A DNA stretch of 15,608 nucleotides, from positions 1 through 15,608 of the forward strand of contig JAITRV010000166.1 of assembly GCA_031288215.1 (NCBI GenBank). The letters run 5' to 3'. The stretch's first letter is position 1; every line of letters starts with the position of its first letter. Positions 7,169-14,784 of the stretch are shown piece after piece. The position numbers were made by a program, and so were the translations under genes. Source of the DNA: Spirochaetaceae bacterium (lineage in GTDB: Bacteria; Spirochaetota; Spirochaetia; Treponematales; Breznakiellaceae). The notes under the pieces are model-generated. The model searched no databases. It saw nothing but the letters and a program-made list of their open reading frames with translations, and was not told where the DNA came from.

Positions 7169-10100
7169 TCAGAAGGTCCACCGCCAGGTCAAGGTTATAG
7201 AATTATCATCTATAAATAAATGTTCAGGATGACGGAATACGATATCCCACCGGATATCGAATAAGGGGCTCCTCAATTCTATACCGATCTCCGGTTCAAA
7301 GGTATAACCTCCAAAGGTCTGTTTGTTCTCATCGTACCGTAAGGAAAACATGGATTGGAAAAACATGTCTGATCCGATGTACTTACCTAAGAAAACAGCG
7401 GTATTATCAAAATAGTTACGGCCCCAGCTTTCCCGTTCCACCGGACTTCTCAGCCCCGTGGCCTGGAGTACCGCGTTCTGCAGCACCTGGGTACGGAAGG
7501 AGAACATATCCAGGAACAAGAGGTCCCGGATATACTTTTCCAGGCGCCGGACCACCGTAAACTGGGCAAAGAAATCGGAAGAGGCGGAAAGCATATTGCC
7601 TAAGACCTCGCCTCCCCGTCCCTCCACGGCGGTGCCGGTCAGATCCTGCCCTAAGAGAGAAATAATTTCATTCTGCGAAAGGGAGGGGTTTGTTTCAAAC
7701 CGGGGAGCAAACGATTCCAGCGGGGACTTGTCGATGATCAGGGAAATCGTGACCGGGCCGTCGTCGGTGCGGTCCCGGATCTCCGCCCGGGCGGAAATCT
7801 GGGGTAGAAAACGGATTTCGTTTTCATTAAAGTACAGGGTCCCCTCCCGGATATAAAAACTCCGCTGGATATAGAAGATCTCCCCGCTGCGAAGCCGGAC
7901 ATCCCCCACCAGGGAGTATTCCTTGGTGTCGGAATTGGTGGTTATCTTGAGGCCCGTCCCTATATCCGCATAGGCCCGGATGATGGGGTAAACCGCGTTG
8001 GGCCAGAGAAATTCGACCTTCCGGCCGGCCCTGATAACCAACGAGGTCCGGACCGGGATGAACCGGCTTTCCCCGCCGGCATCCGCCGCGTCTGCGGTCA
8101 TTTTTTTATCTTCCAAGGTTATTTCCGTATCGTAGCCGGTTAACTCCCCGGTAACCATCATGTTGTTATCGATGATGGACACCTCCAACTGCCCTGAAAC
8201 AAGCCCCCGGGCCCGAACCCCCTCGATATTGACCCCAAAGGGAATGGCGTCCTCCGGGGCCGCCCGGATGTCAATGGAAAAGGTGCTGGGAATCCACCGG
8301 TCAAAACGGAACCATCCGCTGACCTGTCCCTGACCGGAACCCACCGGGGCCATCACGGGCCCGAAGCGCATCTCATTGTCCTCCAGCATCAGGGTAATCG
8401 GGACGGGACCTATATCCTCGGTAAGATAATCGGGAATCCTGATCCGCACATCCCTGCCCTGGGCGACTCCAACGAAACTCGGATCCCCCAGGGGGCCCTT
8501 AATTTCCACAAAGAGGTTGACGATTCCCCCGGTAAACCTGACCTGGTCAAAGGGAACAAAGCTCCACAGGGCGCCCAAGTCAACATACATTTGAGTCGAA
8601 CGGGCGTCAATGGTTCCCCCGGTGATGGTCCCCGTCAGGACGCCCTGGATCGGGGAGGGCGCGGCCAGGCCCGCATAGAAGATCCCCTCCCGGGAGAGCT
8701 GAAGGCGGATCATCTCGTTGGGCCCCCCGTGGAACAGCAGGAGGGAATCGCTACGGGAAAAGGCAAATTCCATGGGTTCCGCCGTTTCCAGGGTGTCCAG
8801 CCGGAAATTTTTCAGAAGCACCGTGCCGTCAAAGGCCTGTAACACCCCGGCAATATCAAACCAGGAATCCGGGGCGCTGAAGGAGGCCGCCGCGGCGAAG
8901 GATATATCCATATCCCGGCTCATGGCGGTGCCCCAGACCCGCCCATCGGTCTCGACGGCGGATTCCCGGAGGTTCATCCTGATGGAGGGGAAGCTCCCGG
9001 TCAGACCCCCGTAAACGAGCGCGACGTCCTCGGCAAGCAGCGCTTCCTCGTCCAGGGCGACGCGGCCGGAAGCCTGAAGGGGCTGGTCCCCCAGGCGGGC
9101 GGTGAAGGCGGACAGGCCGAGTTCCAGGTCAAAGGCCTCCCAGGAACTCCAGCTTACCCTCAGGGAACCGGAGGCCTCGGCGTCAAGGGAATTCAGGAGG
9201 AGGCGGCTCAGTTGAAACTTCGAAATATCGGCGTTCAGGTTCAGGGCATCCTTCCGGAGTTCTCCGTCCAGATAGAGGGACTCCCCCTCCCGGCCGTCCA
9301 GGCGGAGGTCCCCCTTGAGGCCGGCCCAGAAGACCCGGGCGTCCCCTGAGAGAAGGCCCCGTTGGTCGTCAAAGCGGATATCCCAAAAATTCCCCTCTTC
9401 CTGGTCCAGACGGCCCCGGAAGGAGATCGCCGTCGAGAGGGAGGTGGGAGTTACGAGATCCCGCAGTTCCAGGCGGTTGATGTCGAAGTACCACTTTTCC
9501 GCCGATTCCCAAGACATGGAGGAGAAGAGGGTCAGATGGGCGAAGCGGTCCCGGAAGGGGATGGGCAGGGCGGAGAGTTCGATATGCCCGGCGTAAGAAC
9601 CGGACTTCAATCCTTCCACATGAGCCCTCAAATCGTAGGCCCCCTTTATCTCCAGGACATCCTGATCCATGATCGTCCCGTCAAGCCCATAGGATATGTC
9701 CAGGTATGAACTCTGAAGGGAAAAGGAAATATTCCGGGGGTTGGAAAAATCCGCAAAGCCGAACACCATGACCTTCCCGTCGGGCCAGGTTATCTGGCCC
9801 TCCTGCAGGTCAAAGCGCCGGTCCGTGCCGGACAGGGAAAAGACGGCAAAAACATCCCGGGACCCTTCATTGGCGATGACAAACCGGGGGGCGTTGTAGA
9901 GGAAATGCTCAAAATCGGCGGAGATAAAGACGGTGGCGGTTATCGCCAGATCCTTCAAGGGATCGGCGAGGCCGGCGTTCAAGGCGCCGGTGTTCAAGGC
10001 GCCGGCGTTCAAGGCGCTGATGTTCAGGTCCGGTATTTTCCCAAAGGGCTTGGCCATATTGAAGAGGTCCATGAGGGGAAAGGCATTGAGGTCCACACTG

Positions 10101-11599
10101 ACCTGCACTTCCTGGGGGCTCAGGTCAAAGGAACCTTCCAGGGCGATTTCTCTCGGTTTTACGTCTTCGTAGGATTCGAGATTCTTGTACCGGAGGGCCG
10201 AGGCGGCAAAGGTAAAACCCCGGGACTCCCGCTGTATTTCCACGTTCAGGCCGGAGAGCATGACGGACCCCAGGGAGAGGCGCTCCCCGAAGACGTTAAT
10301 CTCAGAGCCCAGGGTATTCACGGAAAGCCGCCCGTTCACCCCCTCGGTACCGGAGAGGCTGAAATCGGAAATCCTGATGGTTCCGTTGGGGGAAAGGGGG
10401 GCTAAGCCGATGTCCCCGGAGAATACCAGCGCCCCCTGGGGGACGTTAACCGAGAGAAAATCCAGGTTAACGTAGTGCTGATCCCCCCGGCCCTTGACGG
10501 AAAAGGAGGCTTTTTCGATTCCCCAGGGGTTCACTTCCGGCAAGGCCCCGGAAAGCTCCATCTCGTAACGCAGTTCCCCCGGCGCTTTCATCTGAAAGGA
10601 GGCGCTCCCGGAACCGCGGACGGAAAGCCAGGGGCTGAAGGGCTCCCAGTCCCTGGCAAAGGAAACCAGTTCGCCGGGGAGGAAGTCCTCGGCCCGGAAA
10701 CTTCCCGAAATATCCCCCGATTCGAGATCGTATTCCAGGGAGAGATCCAGGGGGACCATATCATCGACCTTCCGGATCTCGATCCGCTTATCCCCCAGGA
10801 TACAATTAACCATCAGGGGCCGGAGCTTGAAGCGATCCGTTTCTATGGAAGGAACCGTCAGGGTAATCAGCCCCCGGCTCAGGTTATCGTAGAGTTCCCC
10901 CGTGATTTTACCGGAAAAATCCGCCTTAAAGGGCCGGCCGGCGGAGTCGGCCCAGAGGATGCCGGCCTTCCACTGGCCCTGAAGAACCGCCTCTTCCCCC
11001 CGGACGGAGGCGGTAACCCCTATTTCCTTGGCGGTGAAGCGGTTTTTTCCGTCAACCAGGGTACAGATTCCGTCATTAATCCGGACCTGCAGATCCCGGG
11101 GGACGAGGCCGGCGAGGGATTTCGTCATATTCGTCAGGGACAGATCCCGCCCGGGAAAGAGGAGCTGCCATAAATCGGCATCCCGTTCCCGGTCGAGGAT
11201 GATCACCGGCTTATTGAGATCGATGACGCTGAAGGTATCCTGAAGATCCCCCCGGAGCAATTTCAGGAGGGAATAGGAAAGCCGAATCCGGGAAAGGGTG
11301 ATCACCGGTTCGGCATAACGTTCATAGATCCGGATGTTCCGTATGTCCAGGGATCCAAAGAGCGAAAAACCCATGGAGGAATACTCGATTTTTCTGTTGA
11401 TCCGGACTTCCGCTTGGGCGATGCCGTAATCCCTCAATTCCACCATCCGGTTATGCATGGTGATTTGCAGGGGACGGAGCAGGAGGGTGGTTGCCGCGAT
11501 AAGAACCAGGAACGCGAAGAATTCAATAAATAATCGTAAAAAGCGGTAACTGGGCAGTCTCACAAGTTTACCCATATGCTCTTCCGCGGAACTAGCCAC
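7169..11599 (-). CDS. tamB: TamB family translocation/assembly protein (AsmA-like, DUF490 C-terminal domain)
   Basis: 1476 aa. Residues about 20–42 form one N-terminal inner-membrane anchor (FLRLFIEFFAFLVLIAATTL). The long middle is made of short alternating beta strands, as in the beta-taco groove of TamB/AsmA-like proteins that spans the periplasm and is thought to carry lipids or assist outer-membrane proteins. The C-terminal part has the TamB hallmark: YIREGTLYFNENEIRFLP, LPQISARAEIRD, NPSLSQNEIISLLGQDL (about 1240–1320) and a terminal strand ending WRWTF. The start is GTG (11599) with AAGGA 7 nt upstream. An in-frame ATG eight codons in is the alternative. In Borrelia, TamB works with BamA because TamA is absent, and the direct tamB–bamA linkage here agrees with that. 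A 15-bp repeat inside encodes ALNAG/ALNTG units. Confidence 0.93.
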   Translation of the reverse strand: MASSAEEHMGKLVRLPSYRFLRLFIEFFAFLVLIAATTLLLRPLQITMHNRMVELRDYGIAQAEVRINRKIEYSSMGFSLFGSLDIRNIRIYERYAEPVITLSRIRLSYSLLKLLRGDLQDTFSVIDLNKPVIILDRERDADLWQLLFPGRDLSLTNMTKSLAGLVPRDLQVRINDGICTLVDGKNRFTAKEIGVTASVRGEEAVLQGQWKAGILWADSAGRPFKADFSGKITGELYDNLSRGLITLTVPSIETDRFKLRPLMVNCILGDKRIEIRKVDDMVPLDLSLEYDLESGDISGSFRAEDFLPGELVSFARDWEPFSPWLSVRGSGSASFQMKAPGELRYEMELSGALPEVNPWGIEKASFSVKGRGDQHYVNLDFLSVNVPQGALVFSGDIGLAPLSPNGTIRISDFSLSGTEGVNGRLSVNTLGSEINVFGERLSLGSVMLSGLNVEIQRESRGFTFAASALRYKNLESYEDVKPREIALEGSFDLSPQEVQVSVDLNAFPLMDLFNMAKPFGKIPDLNISALNAGALNTGALNAGLADPLKDLAITATVFISADFEHFLYNAPRFVIANEGSRDVFAVFSLSGTDRRFDLQEGQITWPDGKVMVFGFADFSNPRNISFSLQSSYLDISYGLDGTIMDQDVLEIKGAYDLRAHVEGLKSGSYAGHIELSALPIPFRDRFAHLTLFSSMSWESAEKWYFDINRLELRDLVTPTSLSTAISFRGRLDQEEGNFWDIRFDDQRGLLSGDARVFWAGLKGDLRLDGREGESLYLDGELRKDALNLNADISKFQLSRLLLNSLDAEASGSLRVSWSSWEAFDLELGLSAFTARLGDQPLQASGRVALDEEALLAEDVALVYGGLTGSFPSIRMNLRESAVETDGRVWGTAMSRDMDISFAAAASFSAPDSWFDIAGVLQAFDGTVLLKNFRLDTLETAEPMEFAFSRSDSLLLFHGGPNEMIRLQLSREGIFYAGLAAPSPIQGVLTGTITGGTIDARSTQMYVDLGALWSFVPFDQVRFTGGIVNLFVEIKGPLGDPSFVGVAQGRDVRIRIPDYLTEDIGPVPITLMLEDNEMRFGPVMAPVGSGQGQVSGWFRFDRWIPSTFSIDIRAAPEDAIPFGVNIEGVRARGLVSGQLEVSIIDNNMMVTGELTGYDTEITLEDKKMTADAADAGGESRFIPVRTSLVIRAGRKVEFLWPNAVYPIIRAYADIGTGLKITTNSDTKEYSLVGDVRLRSGEIFYIQRSFYIREGTLYFNENEIRFLPQISARAEIRDRTDDGPVTISLIIDKSPLESFAPRFETNPSLSQNEIISLLGQDLTGTAVEGRGGEVLGNMLSASSDFFAQFTVVRRLEKYIRDLLFLDMFSFRTQVLQNAVLQATGLRSPVERESWGRNYFDNTAVFLGKYIGSDMFFQSMFSLRYDENKQTFGGYTFEPEIGIELRSPLFDIRWDIVFRHPEHLFIDDNSITLTWRWTF
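9971..10030. repeat. In-frame 15-bp tandem repeat inside tamB
   Basis: Three units of GCCGG(C/T)GTTCAAGGC (9971–9985, 9986–10000, 10001–10015) and a fourth, degenerate one (10016–10030). On the coding strand they give DLNIS-ALNAG-ALNTG-ALNAG. Copy number can change by slippage without breaking the frame. Confidence 0.9.
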
Positions 11600-11651
11600 T
11601 TATCCATCCTTGTTTTAGTGATTCTCGTTTTTTACAACATGTTCTATGAAT

Positions 11652-11681
11652 AGCATAGCATGAATATGCAAAAAATGTCAT
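11652..11681 (-). promoter_or_regulatory. Candidate promoter of the tamB–bamA–skp–mutS–comF unit
   Basis: On the minus strand ATGACA (11681–11676, five of six matches to the -35 consensus), an 18-bp spacer, then TATGCT (11657–11652). It lies 53 bp before the tamB GTG. The -35 falls inside the large palindrome at 11674–11697. A direct repeat ATGAATA (11646–11652 and 11660–11666) surrounds the -10. Sequence prediction only. Confidence 0.4.
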
Positions 11682-11697
11682 ATCGTGATATAACATT
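11674..11697. promoter_or_regulatory. 24-bp near-perfect palindrome, candidate operator in the tamB/tmk divergent spacer
   Basis: The left half AATGTcATATC and right half GATATaACATT are separated by GT. Ten of twelve base pairs match. It lies 5 bp before the tmk ATG and overlaps the candidate tamB -35 and the tmk -10, so a dimeric repressor bound here could control both directions. It does not match an operator I recognise. Confidence 0.6.
11689..11694 (+). promoter_or_regulatory. Candidate -10 box of tmk
   Basis: TATAAC lies 8 bp before the tmk ATG. I see no convincing -35 at 16–18 bp upstream (ATGCAA is the best, three of six). If used, the RNA would begin within a base or two of the ATG, giving a leaderless message. 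This fits the absence of a Shine-Dalgarno sequence before tmk. Confidence 0.35.
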
Positions 11698-11702
11698 CCT
11701 AT

Positions 11703-12344
11703 ATGATACTACAAAATTTTGTTGTTTTTGAAGGGGGAGACGGGAGCGGGACCTCCACCCAGATCGAATTGCTCCGGCGGCGTTTCGATTCCTGCCGGGA
11801 CCGGGCCCTGCCGGCGCTTTTTACCACCTGTGAACCTACCGGCGGTCCCATAGGCGCGATGATCCGGCGCTTCCTGCGGGGGGACCTGCCCCTCCGGCCG
11901 GAAACCGCCGCCCGGCTCTTTGCCGCGGACCGGAACGAGCACCTCTACGGCAGCGGCGCCGTGGCGGACCGCTGCGGCCGGGGGGAACTGGCCGTCTCGG
12001 ACCGCTACGTCCCCTCCTCCCTGGTCTACCAGGGCCTCGACTGCGGGGAGGAACTGCCCGCCCTCCTGAACCGGGATTTTCCCCTGCCGCAGCTGCTCCT
12101 CTTTTTCGACCTGGACCCGGAAACCGCCCTGGATCGGCTTGAAGGGAGGCCGTACCGGGACCTCTACGAGCGCCTGGACTTCCAGGTCCGGGTCCGGGAA
12201 CGGTACCGGGCCCTGCTCCCGGCTTACGCTTCCCCGGGAACCCGGCTGGAATACCTCGACGCCTCCCGGCCGGCGGAAGCGGTGGCGGAAGATGTCTGGA
12301 GGCTCCTCCAAGAACTGCCGATATTTGGATCAAGGAACACGTAA
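11703..12344 (+). CDS. tmk: Thymidylate kinase with a P-loop lacking the usual lysine
   Basis: 213 aa, the usual TMK length. It phosphorylates dTMP to dTDP with ATP in the cytoplasm. Family features in order: N-terminal strand FVVFEGGDGSGTSTQ, the P-loop region (11–19); EPTGGPIG at 44–51, in place of the common EPGGT; the DR(Y/H) motif as SDRYVPSS with D100, R101, Y102, and YQG at 109–111; and the LID, about 146–160 (RPYRDLYERLDF), with the family's D-(F/Y)-E and following FQ. The expected GKS/T lysine is Thr17. All else is intact and the frame is long and GC-rich, so it does not look like a pseudogene. The ATG at 11703 gives the natural N-terminus, but no SD precedes it. An ACAAAATTTTGT palindrome covers codons 3–7. 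It diverges from tamB and is followed after 16 bp by a hypothetical gene. Confidence 0.92.
   Translation: MILQNFVVFEGGDGSGTSTQIELLRRRFDSCRDRALPALFTTCEPTGGPIGAMIRRFLRGDLPLRPETAARLFAADRNEHLYGSGAVADRCGRGELAVSDRYVPSSLVYQGLDCGEELPALLNRDFPLPQLLLFFDLDPETALDRLEGRPYRDLYERLDFQVRVRERYRALLPAYASPGTRLEYLDASRPAEAVAEDVWRLLQELPIFGSRNT
11711..11722. promoter_or_regulatory. 12-bp perfect palindrome in the first codons of tmk
   Basis: ACAAAATTTTGT begins 8 bp after the A of the tmk ATG. With the 24-bp palindrome just upstream it brackets the start codon. It could be a second binding site. As an RNA hairpin it has no loop and would be weak. Confidence 0.35.
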
Positions 12345-12360
12345 AAGGAGCGGGGAGCAC

Positions 12361-12969
12361 GTGAAGAAAGGGATACTGCTGGCGGCGCTGCTGTTCAGCC
12401 TGAAGGGGCCGGTCGTCGATTCATACCAGGTGGAATATAAGGAGCAGTTCTACCGGCTCTACCACCTCCACCTCATCCAGTATCCCGACGATACCATGGA
12501 GAATATCTATTGGCTGGAACGGGCGCTCAAGGCGGATTTTGCCAATCCCCTCTATGCCCTGGCCCGGATAGAAAACGAAACCCAGTGGGAAAAGTACCGC
12601 TACCTCTTTATGATGCACCTCAACCTCAAACTGATAGAACAGTACCTCTTCCTGGGAAACAAATGGAACAAACGGAACGCCTTTTTCTACAACGCCCCCT
12701 GGAAGGATCAAAACCTGAAAAGCCTGGAAACCGCGGAGACCTGTTTCCGCGCCGCCCTCGCCTACTGGAAGGACGCCGTGGAATGGAGTGAAAAGGCCCG
12801 CCAGCCCCGCTTCCGGTTCATCAACCTTACCCAGGTTCAATTCTGGGAGGACGAAGCGGCCCGGATCGGCGGCGGCGACCTGGACTACGAGCGGACCGTC
12901 AACCGGGAACTGGCCCTGCTCGAGGGGGTCCGCCAACGCTTCCGGGCAATGAACGAAGATACCTATTGA
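12361..12969 (+). CDS. Unrecognised secreted or membrane-anchored helical protein
   Basis: 202 aa from a GTG at 12361. I do not recognise a family. The N-terminus (KKGILLAALLFSLKG) looks like a signal peptide or a short anchor without a lipobox Cys. The rest is predicted mostly helical and is unusually rich in Tyr, Trp, Phe, Leu and Glu (QFYRLYHLHLIQYP, YRYLFMMHLNLKLIEQYLF, ALAYWKDAVEWSEKA). The spacing of the aromatic and Ala-rich helices resembles TPR-like repeats, but no clear TPR consensus is visible. The frame stays open further upstream into tmk in another frame, to an ATG at 12139. I rejected that start because that part overlaps tmk and is only a GC-rich shadow, while the GTG has AAAGGAG and GGGGAG upstream and opens a signal-like sequence. 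It is likely co-transcribed with tmk (16-bp gap) and precedes araB by 21 bp. Confidence 0.8.
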   Translation: MKKGILLAALLFSLKGPVVDSYQVEYKEQFYRLYHLHLIQYPDDTMENIYWLERALKADFANPLYALARIENETQWEKYRYLFMMHLNLKLIEQYLFLGNKWNKRNAFFYNAPWKDQNLKSLETAETCFRAALAYWKDAVEWSEKARQPRFRFINLTQVQFWEDEAARIGGGDLDYERTVNRELALLEGVRQRFRAMNEDTY

Positions 12970-12990
12970 TATTGGTAAGGAGGATAAGCG

Positions 12991-14658
12991 ATGCCGCGCA
13001 AATTGGTCATAGGCCTGGATTTCGGTACCAAATCGGGGAGGGCGCTCCTCGTGGACGCAAAAACCGGAGAAACGGTCGCTCAGGCAGTAAAAGCCTATAC
13101 CCACGGGGTTATGGATACCTTTTTGCCCGACGGGACGACCCGATTGGGTCCGGATTGGGCATTGCAAGATCCCCGGGATTATCCTGAAGTACTGGAGCAC
13201 ACCGTGGGGGAGGTCGTACGGCAATCCGGGGAGGGGGAAAACATTATCGGCCTCTCCATCGATTTTACGGCCTGTACCATCCTGCCGGTCGATGCCGAAG
13301 GGACGCCGCTTTGTACGTATGAGAAATATGCCCGGCGCCCCCATGCCTACGTAAAATTGTGGAAACATCACGGGGCGGAAGGGCAAACCAGGCGGATTAA
13401 CGATCTCCTGGGGACGATGGGCCTCTTGGATCATCCCCGGTATGGGGGCAAGGTTTCCTCCGAATTGATGCTGCCGAAGGTTTTGCAGATCCTTCAGGAG
13501 GATCCGGAAATTTATGAAGCGGCCGATTCTATTCTCGAAGCGGCGGACTGGCTGAACCGGCTGCTCACCGGAGAAAACCGGCGTTCCGGCAGCACCGCCG
13601 CCTATAAGGCGATGTGGTATGAAGGCTCATACCCGCCGCCGGACTTCTTTAAGGCCCTGGACGGCCGGCTTGAACATTTTGTTGAACAAAAACTTTCCGG
13701 TACGGTTTTGCCGGTGGGAAGCAAATTCGGGGAATTAAACGAACAGTGGGCGAAAAGGTTGGGGCTTCTGCCGGGGGTGGCGGTGGGGACCAGTATCATT
13801 GACGCCCACGCGGGGATACCGGGCTGCGGCATCACGAGGCCCGGGCGGATGATGCTTATTGTCGGCACTTCCAGCGTCCAGGCGGTATTAAGCGACCGGC
13901 CCTATTCCGGCAACGGCATCATGGGCGGCGTCCGGGGAGGCGTCATTCCCGGCTATTACGCCCTGGAATCGGGTCTCGCCGGGGTGGGGGATATCTTTGA
14001 ATGGTTTATCAATACCGCCCTCCCCGACCGCTACCGGTCCGGGGCCGAAGCGGAAGGGCTCAATCTCCACCGGTATCTCGGCAATCTGACCGCCCATTAC
14101 CGAAGCGGCGAGAGCGGCCTTCTGGCCCTGGATTGGTGGTCGGGGAATAAGACCCCCTTTGTGGACGCCCGGCTTTCCGGCCTTATCCTGGGCTATACCT
14201 TGACCACGAAGCCTGAGGAGGTTTACCGCGCCCTGGTGGAAGCTACGGGGTTCGGGACCCGGCTGATCATGGAAACCTTTGAATCGGCGGGAGTTGGCAT
14301 TGAAGAAATTTATGCCTGCGGGGGAATCGCGGAGAAAGATCCCTTCCTGATGCAGATCTTCGCGGATATTACCAACCGGGAGATAAAATTACCCGCGTCC
14401 GGCCAAACCGCCGCCCTGGGAGCCGCCATGTACGCCTCGGTAGCCGCCGGGGCGGCCCGGGGAGGGTACGGCCATATCGCGGAAGCCGCCGAAGCCATGA
14501 GCAAACTCAGGGAACACCGCTATAAGCCGGAGCCAAAACAGGCGGCGGGATATTCGGTACTGTACCGCAAATTCAAAGAATTATATGAATATTTCGGCGT
14601 TACCAATACCGTGATGAGGGAACTGAAAGAGATGCGGACCGGAAGGGCCCCCTCATGA
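12991..14658 (+). CDS. araB: L-ribulokinase (FGGY carbohydrate kinase family)
   Basis: 555 aa, the AraB length. It would phosphorylate L-ribulose to L-ribulose 5-phosphate in L-arabinose use. Aligning by eye with E. coli AraB: phosphate-binding GLDFGTKSGRALLVD at 8–22; a W.LQDPRDYPE stretch; the substrate region YVKLWKHHGAE; SSELMLPKVLQI; the ASWIELCDW counterpart DSILEAADWLNRLL; the catalytic Asp at 271 in SIIDAHAGIPGCG; VGTSSVQAVL; LDWWSGNKTPF; and the ATP-site CGGIAEKDPFLMQI from 443 and GQTAALGAAMYASVAAG. The start has a strong SD (AAGGAGG, 7-nt spacing). Neither araA nor araD is in the window. It follows the hypothetical gene by 21 bp and may be read from upstream, while an RpiR-type regulator lies downstream. 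Another pentulose substrate cannot be excluded. Confidence 0.92.
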   Translation: MPRKLVIGLDFGTKSGRALLVDAKTGETVAQAVKAYTHGVMDTFLPDGTTRLGPDWALQDPRDYPEVLEHTVGEVVRQSGEGENIIGLSIDFTACTILPVDAEGTPLCTYEKYARRPHAYVKLWKHHGAEGQTRRINDLLGTMGLLDHPRYGGKVSSELMLPKVLQILQEDPEIYEAADSILEAADWLNRLLTGENRRSGSTAAYKAMWYEGSYPPPDFFKALDGRLEHFVEQKLSGTVLPVGSKFGELNEQWAKRLGLLPGVAVGTSIIDAHAGIPGCGITRPGRMMLIVGTSSVQAVLSDRPYSGNGIMGGVRGGVIPGYYALESGLAGVGDIFEWFINTALPDRYRSGAEAEGLNLHRYLGNLTAHYRSGESGLLALDWWSGNKTPFVDARLSGLILGYTLTTKPEEVYRALVEATGFGTRLIMETFESAGVGIEEIYACGGIAEKDPFLMQIFADITNREIKLPASGQTAALGAAMYASVAAGAARGGYGHIAEAAEAMSKLREHRYKPEPKQAAGYSVLYRKFKELYEYFGVTNTVMRELKEMRTGRAPS

Positions 14659-14666
14659 ACATTACG

Positions 14667-14719
14667 ATGAAAATTATTTTCATAAAAAAATTTTCACGAA
14701 AACATTATTTTTGAAAAAT
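14667..14719. promoter_or_regulatory. Cluster of three GAAA/TTTC-type inverted repeats upstream of the rpiR gene
   Basis: Three palindromes lie side by side: ATGAAAAT-T-ATTTTCAT (14667–14683, perfect), TTTTC-AC-GAAAA (14691–14702, perfect) and ATTTTT-G-AAAAAT (14707–14719, perfect). They fill the gap between the araB stop and the rpiR promoter. The similar GAAA…TTTC character suggests repeated binding by one dimeric regulator, most simply the RpiR-type protein encoded next to them. The low-complexity A/T content means some could arise by chance. Confidence 0.5.
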
Positions 14720-14734
14720 TTTTAAAAAAAACAT

Positions 14735-14764
14735 TTGACAATTCTCAAAGAATGGGGGTATCAT
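14735..14764 (+). promoter_or_regulatory. Promoter of the rpiR gene with an inverted repeat in the spacer
   Basis: A perfect TTGACA (14735–14740), an 18-bp spacer, then TATCAT (14759–14764, five of six). The spacer carries ATTCT-CAA-AGAAT (14741–14753), a perfect inverted repeat placed where a bound repressor would block RNA polymerase. Transcription would begin about 14771, leaving a short leader with AGGAG. Confidence 0.65.
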
Positions 14765-14784
14765 ATTCTTCAGGAGTGTGACGG

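Noticed and set aside
7140..7180. Possible terminator between tamB and bamA (ACCTTC/GAAGGT stem followed later by T5)
   Set aside because: The stem is six bases with a long loop, overlaps the tamB end and the T-run is separated from it, so support is too weak.
9971..10030. The ALNAG repeat as a pentapeptide-repeat domain
   Set aside because: Only three to four units and the residue order does not fit the A(D/N)Lxx pattern; simple slippage explains it.
11703..12344. tmk as a pseudogene because of the missing P-loop lysine
   Set aside because: Full length, no stops, and all other family motifs are kept.
12139..12360. Upstream extension of the hypothetical gene from an ATG inside tmk
   Set aside because: It overlaps tmk by about 200 bp in another frame, looks like non-coding translation and would bury the signal-like segment. 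The GTG at 12361 has SD sequences.
12421..13434. A 337-codon minus-strand frame crossing the hypothetical gene and araB
   Set aside because: It runs across the intergenic gap and two supported genes and has no family resemblance.
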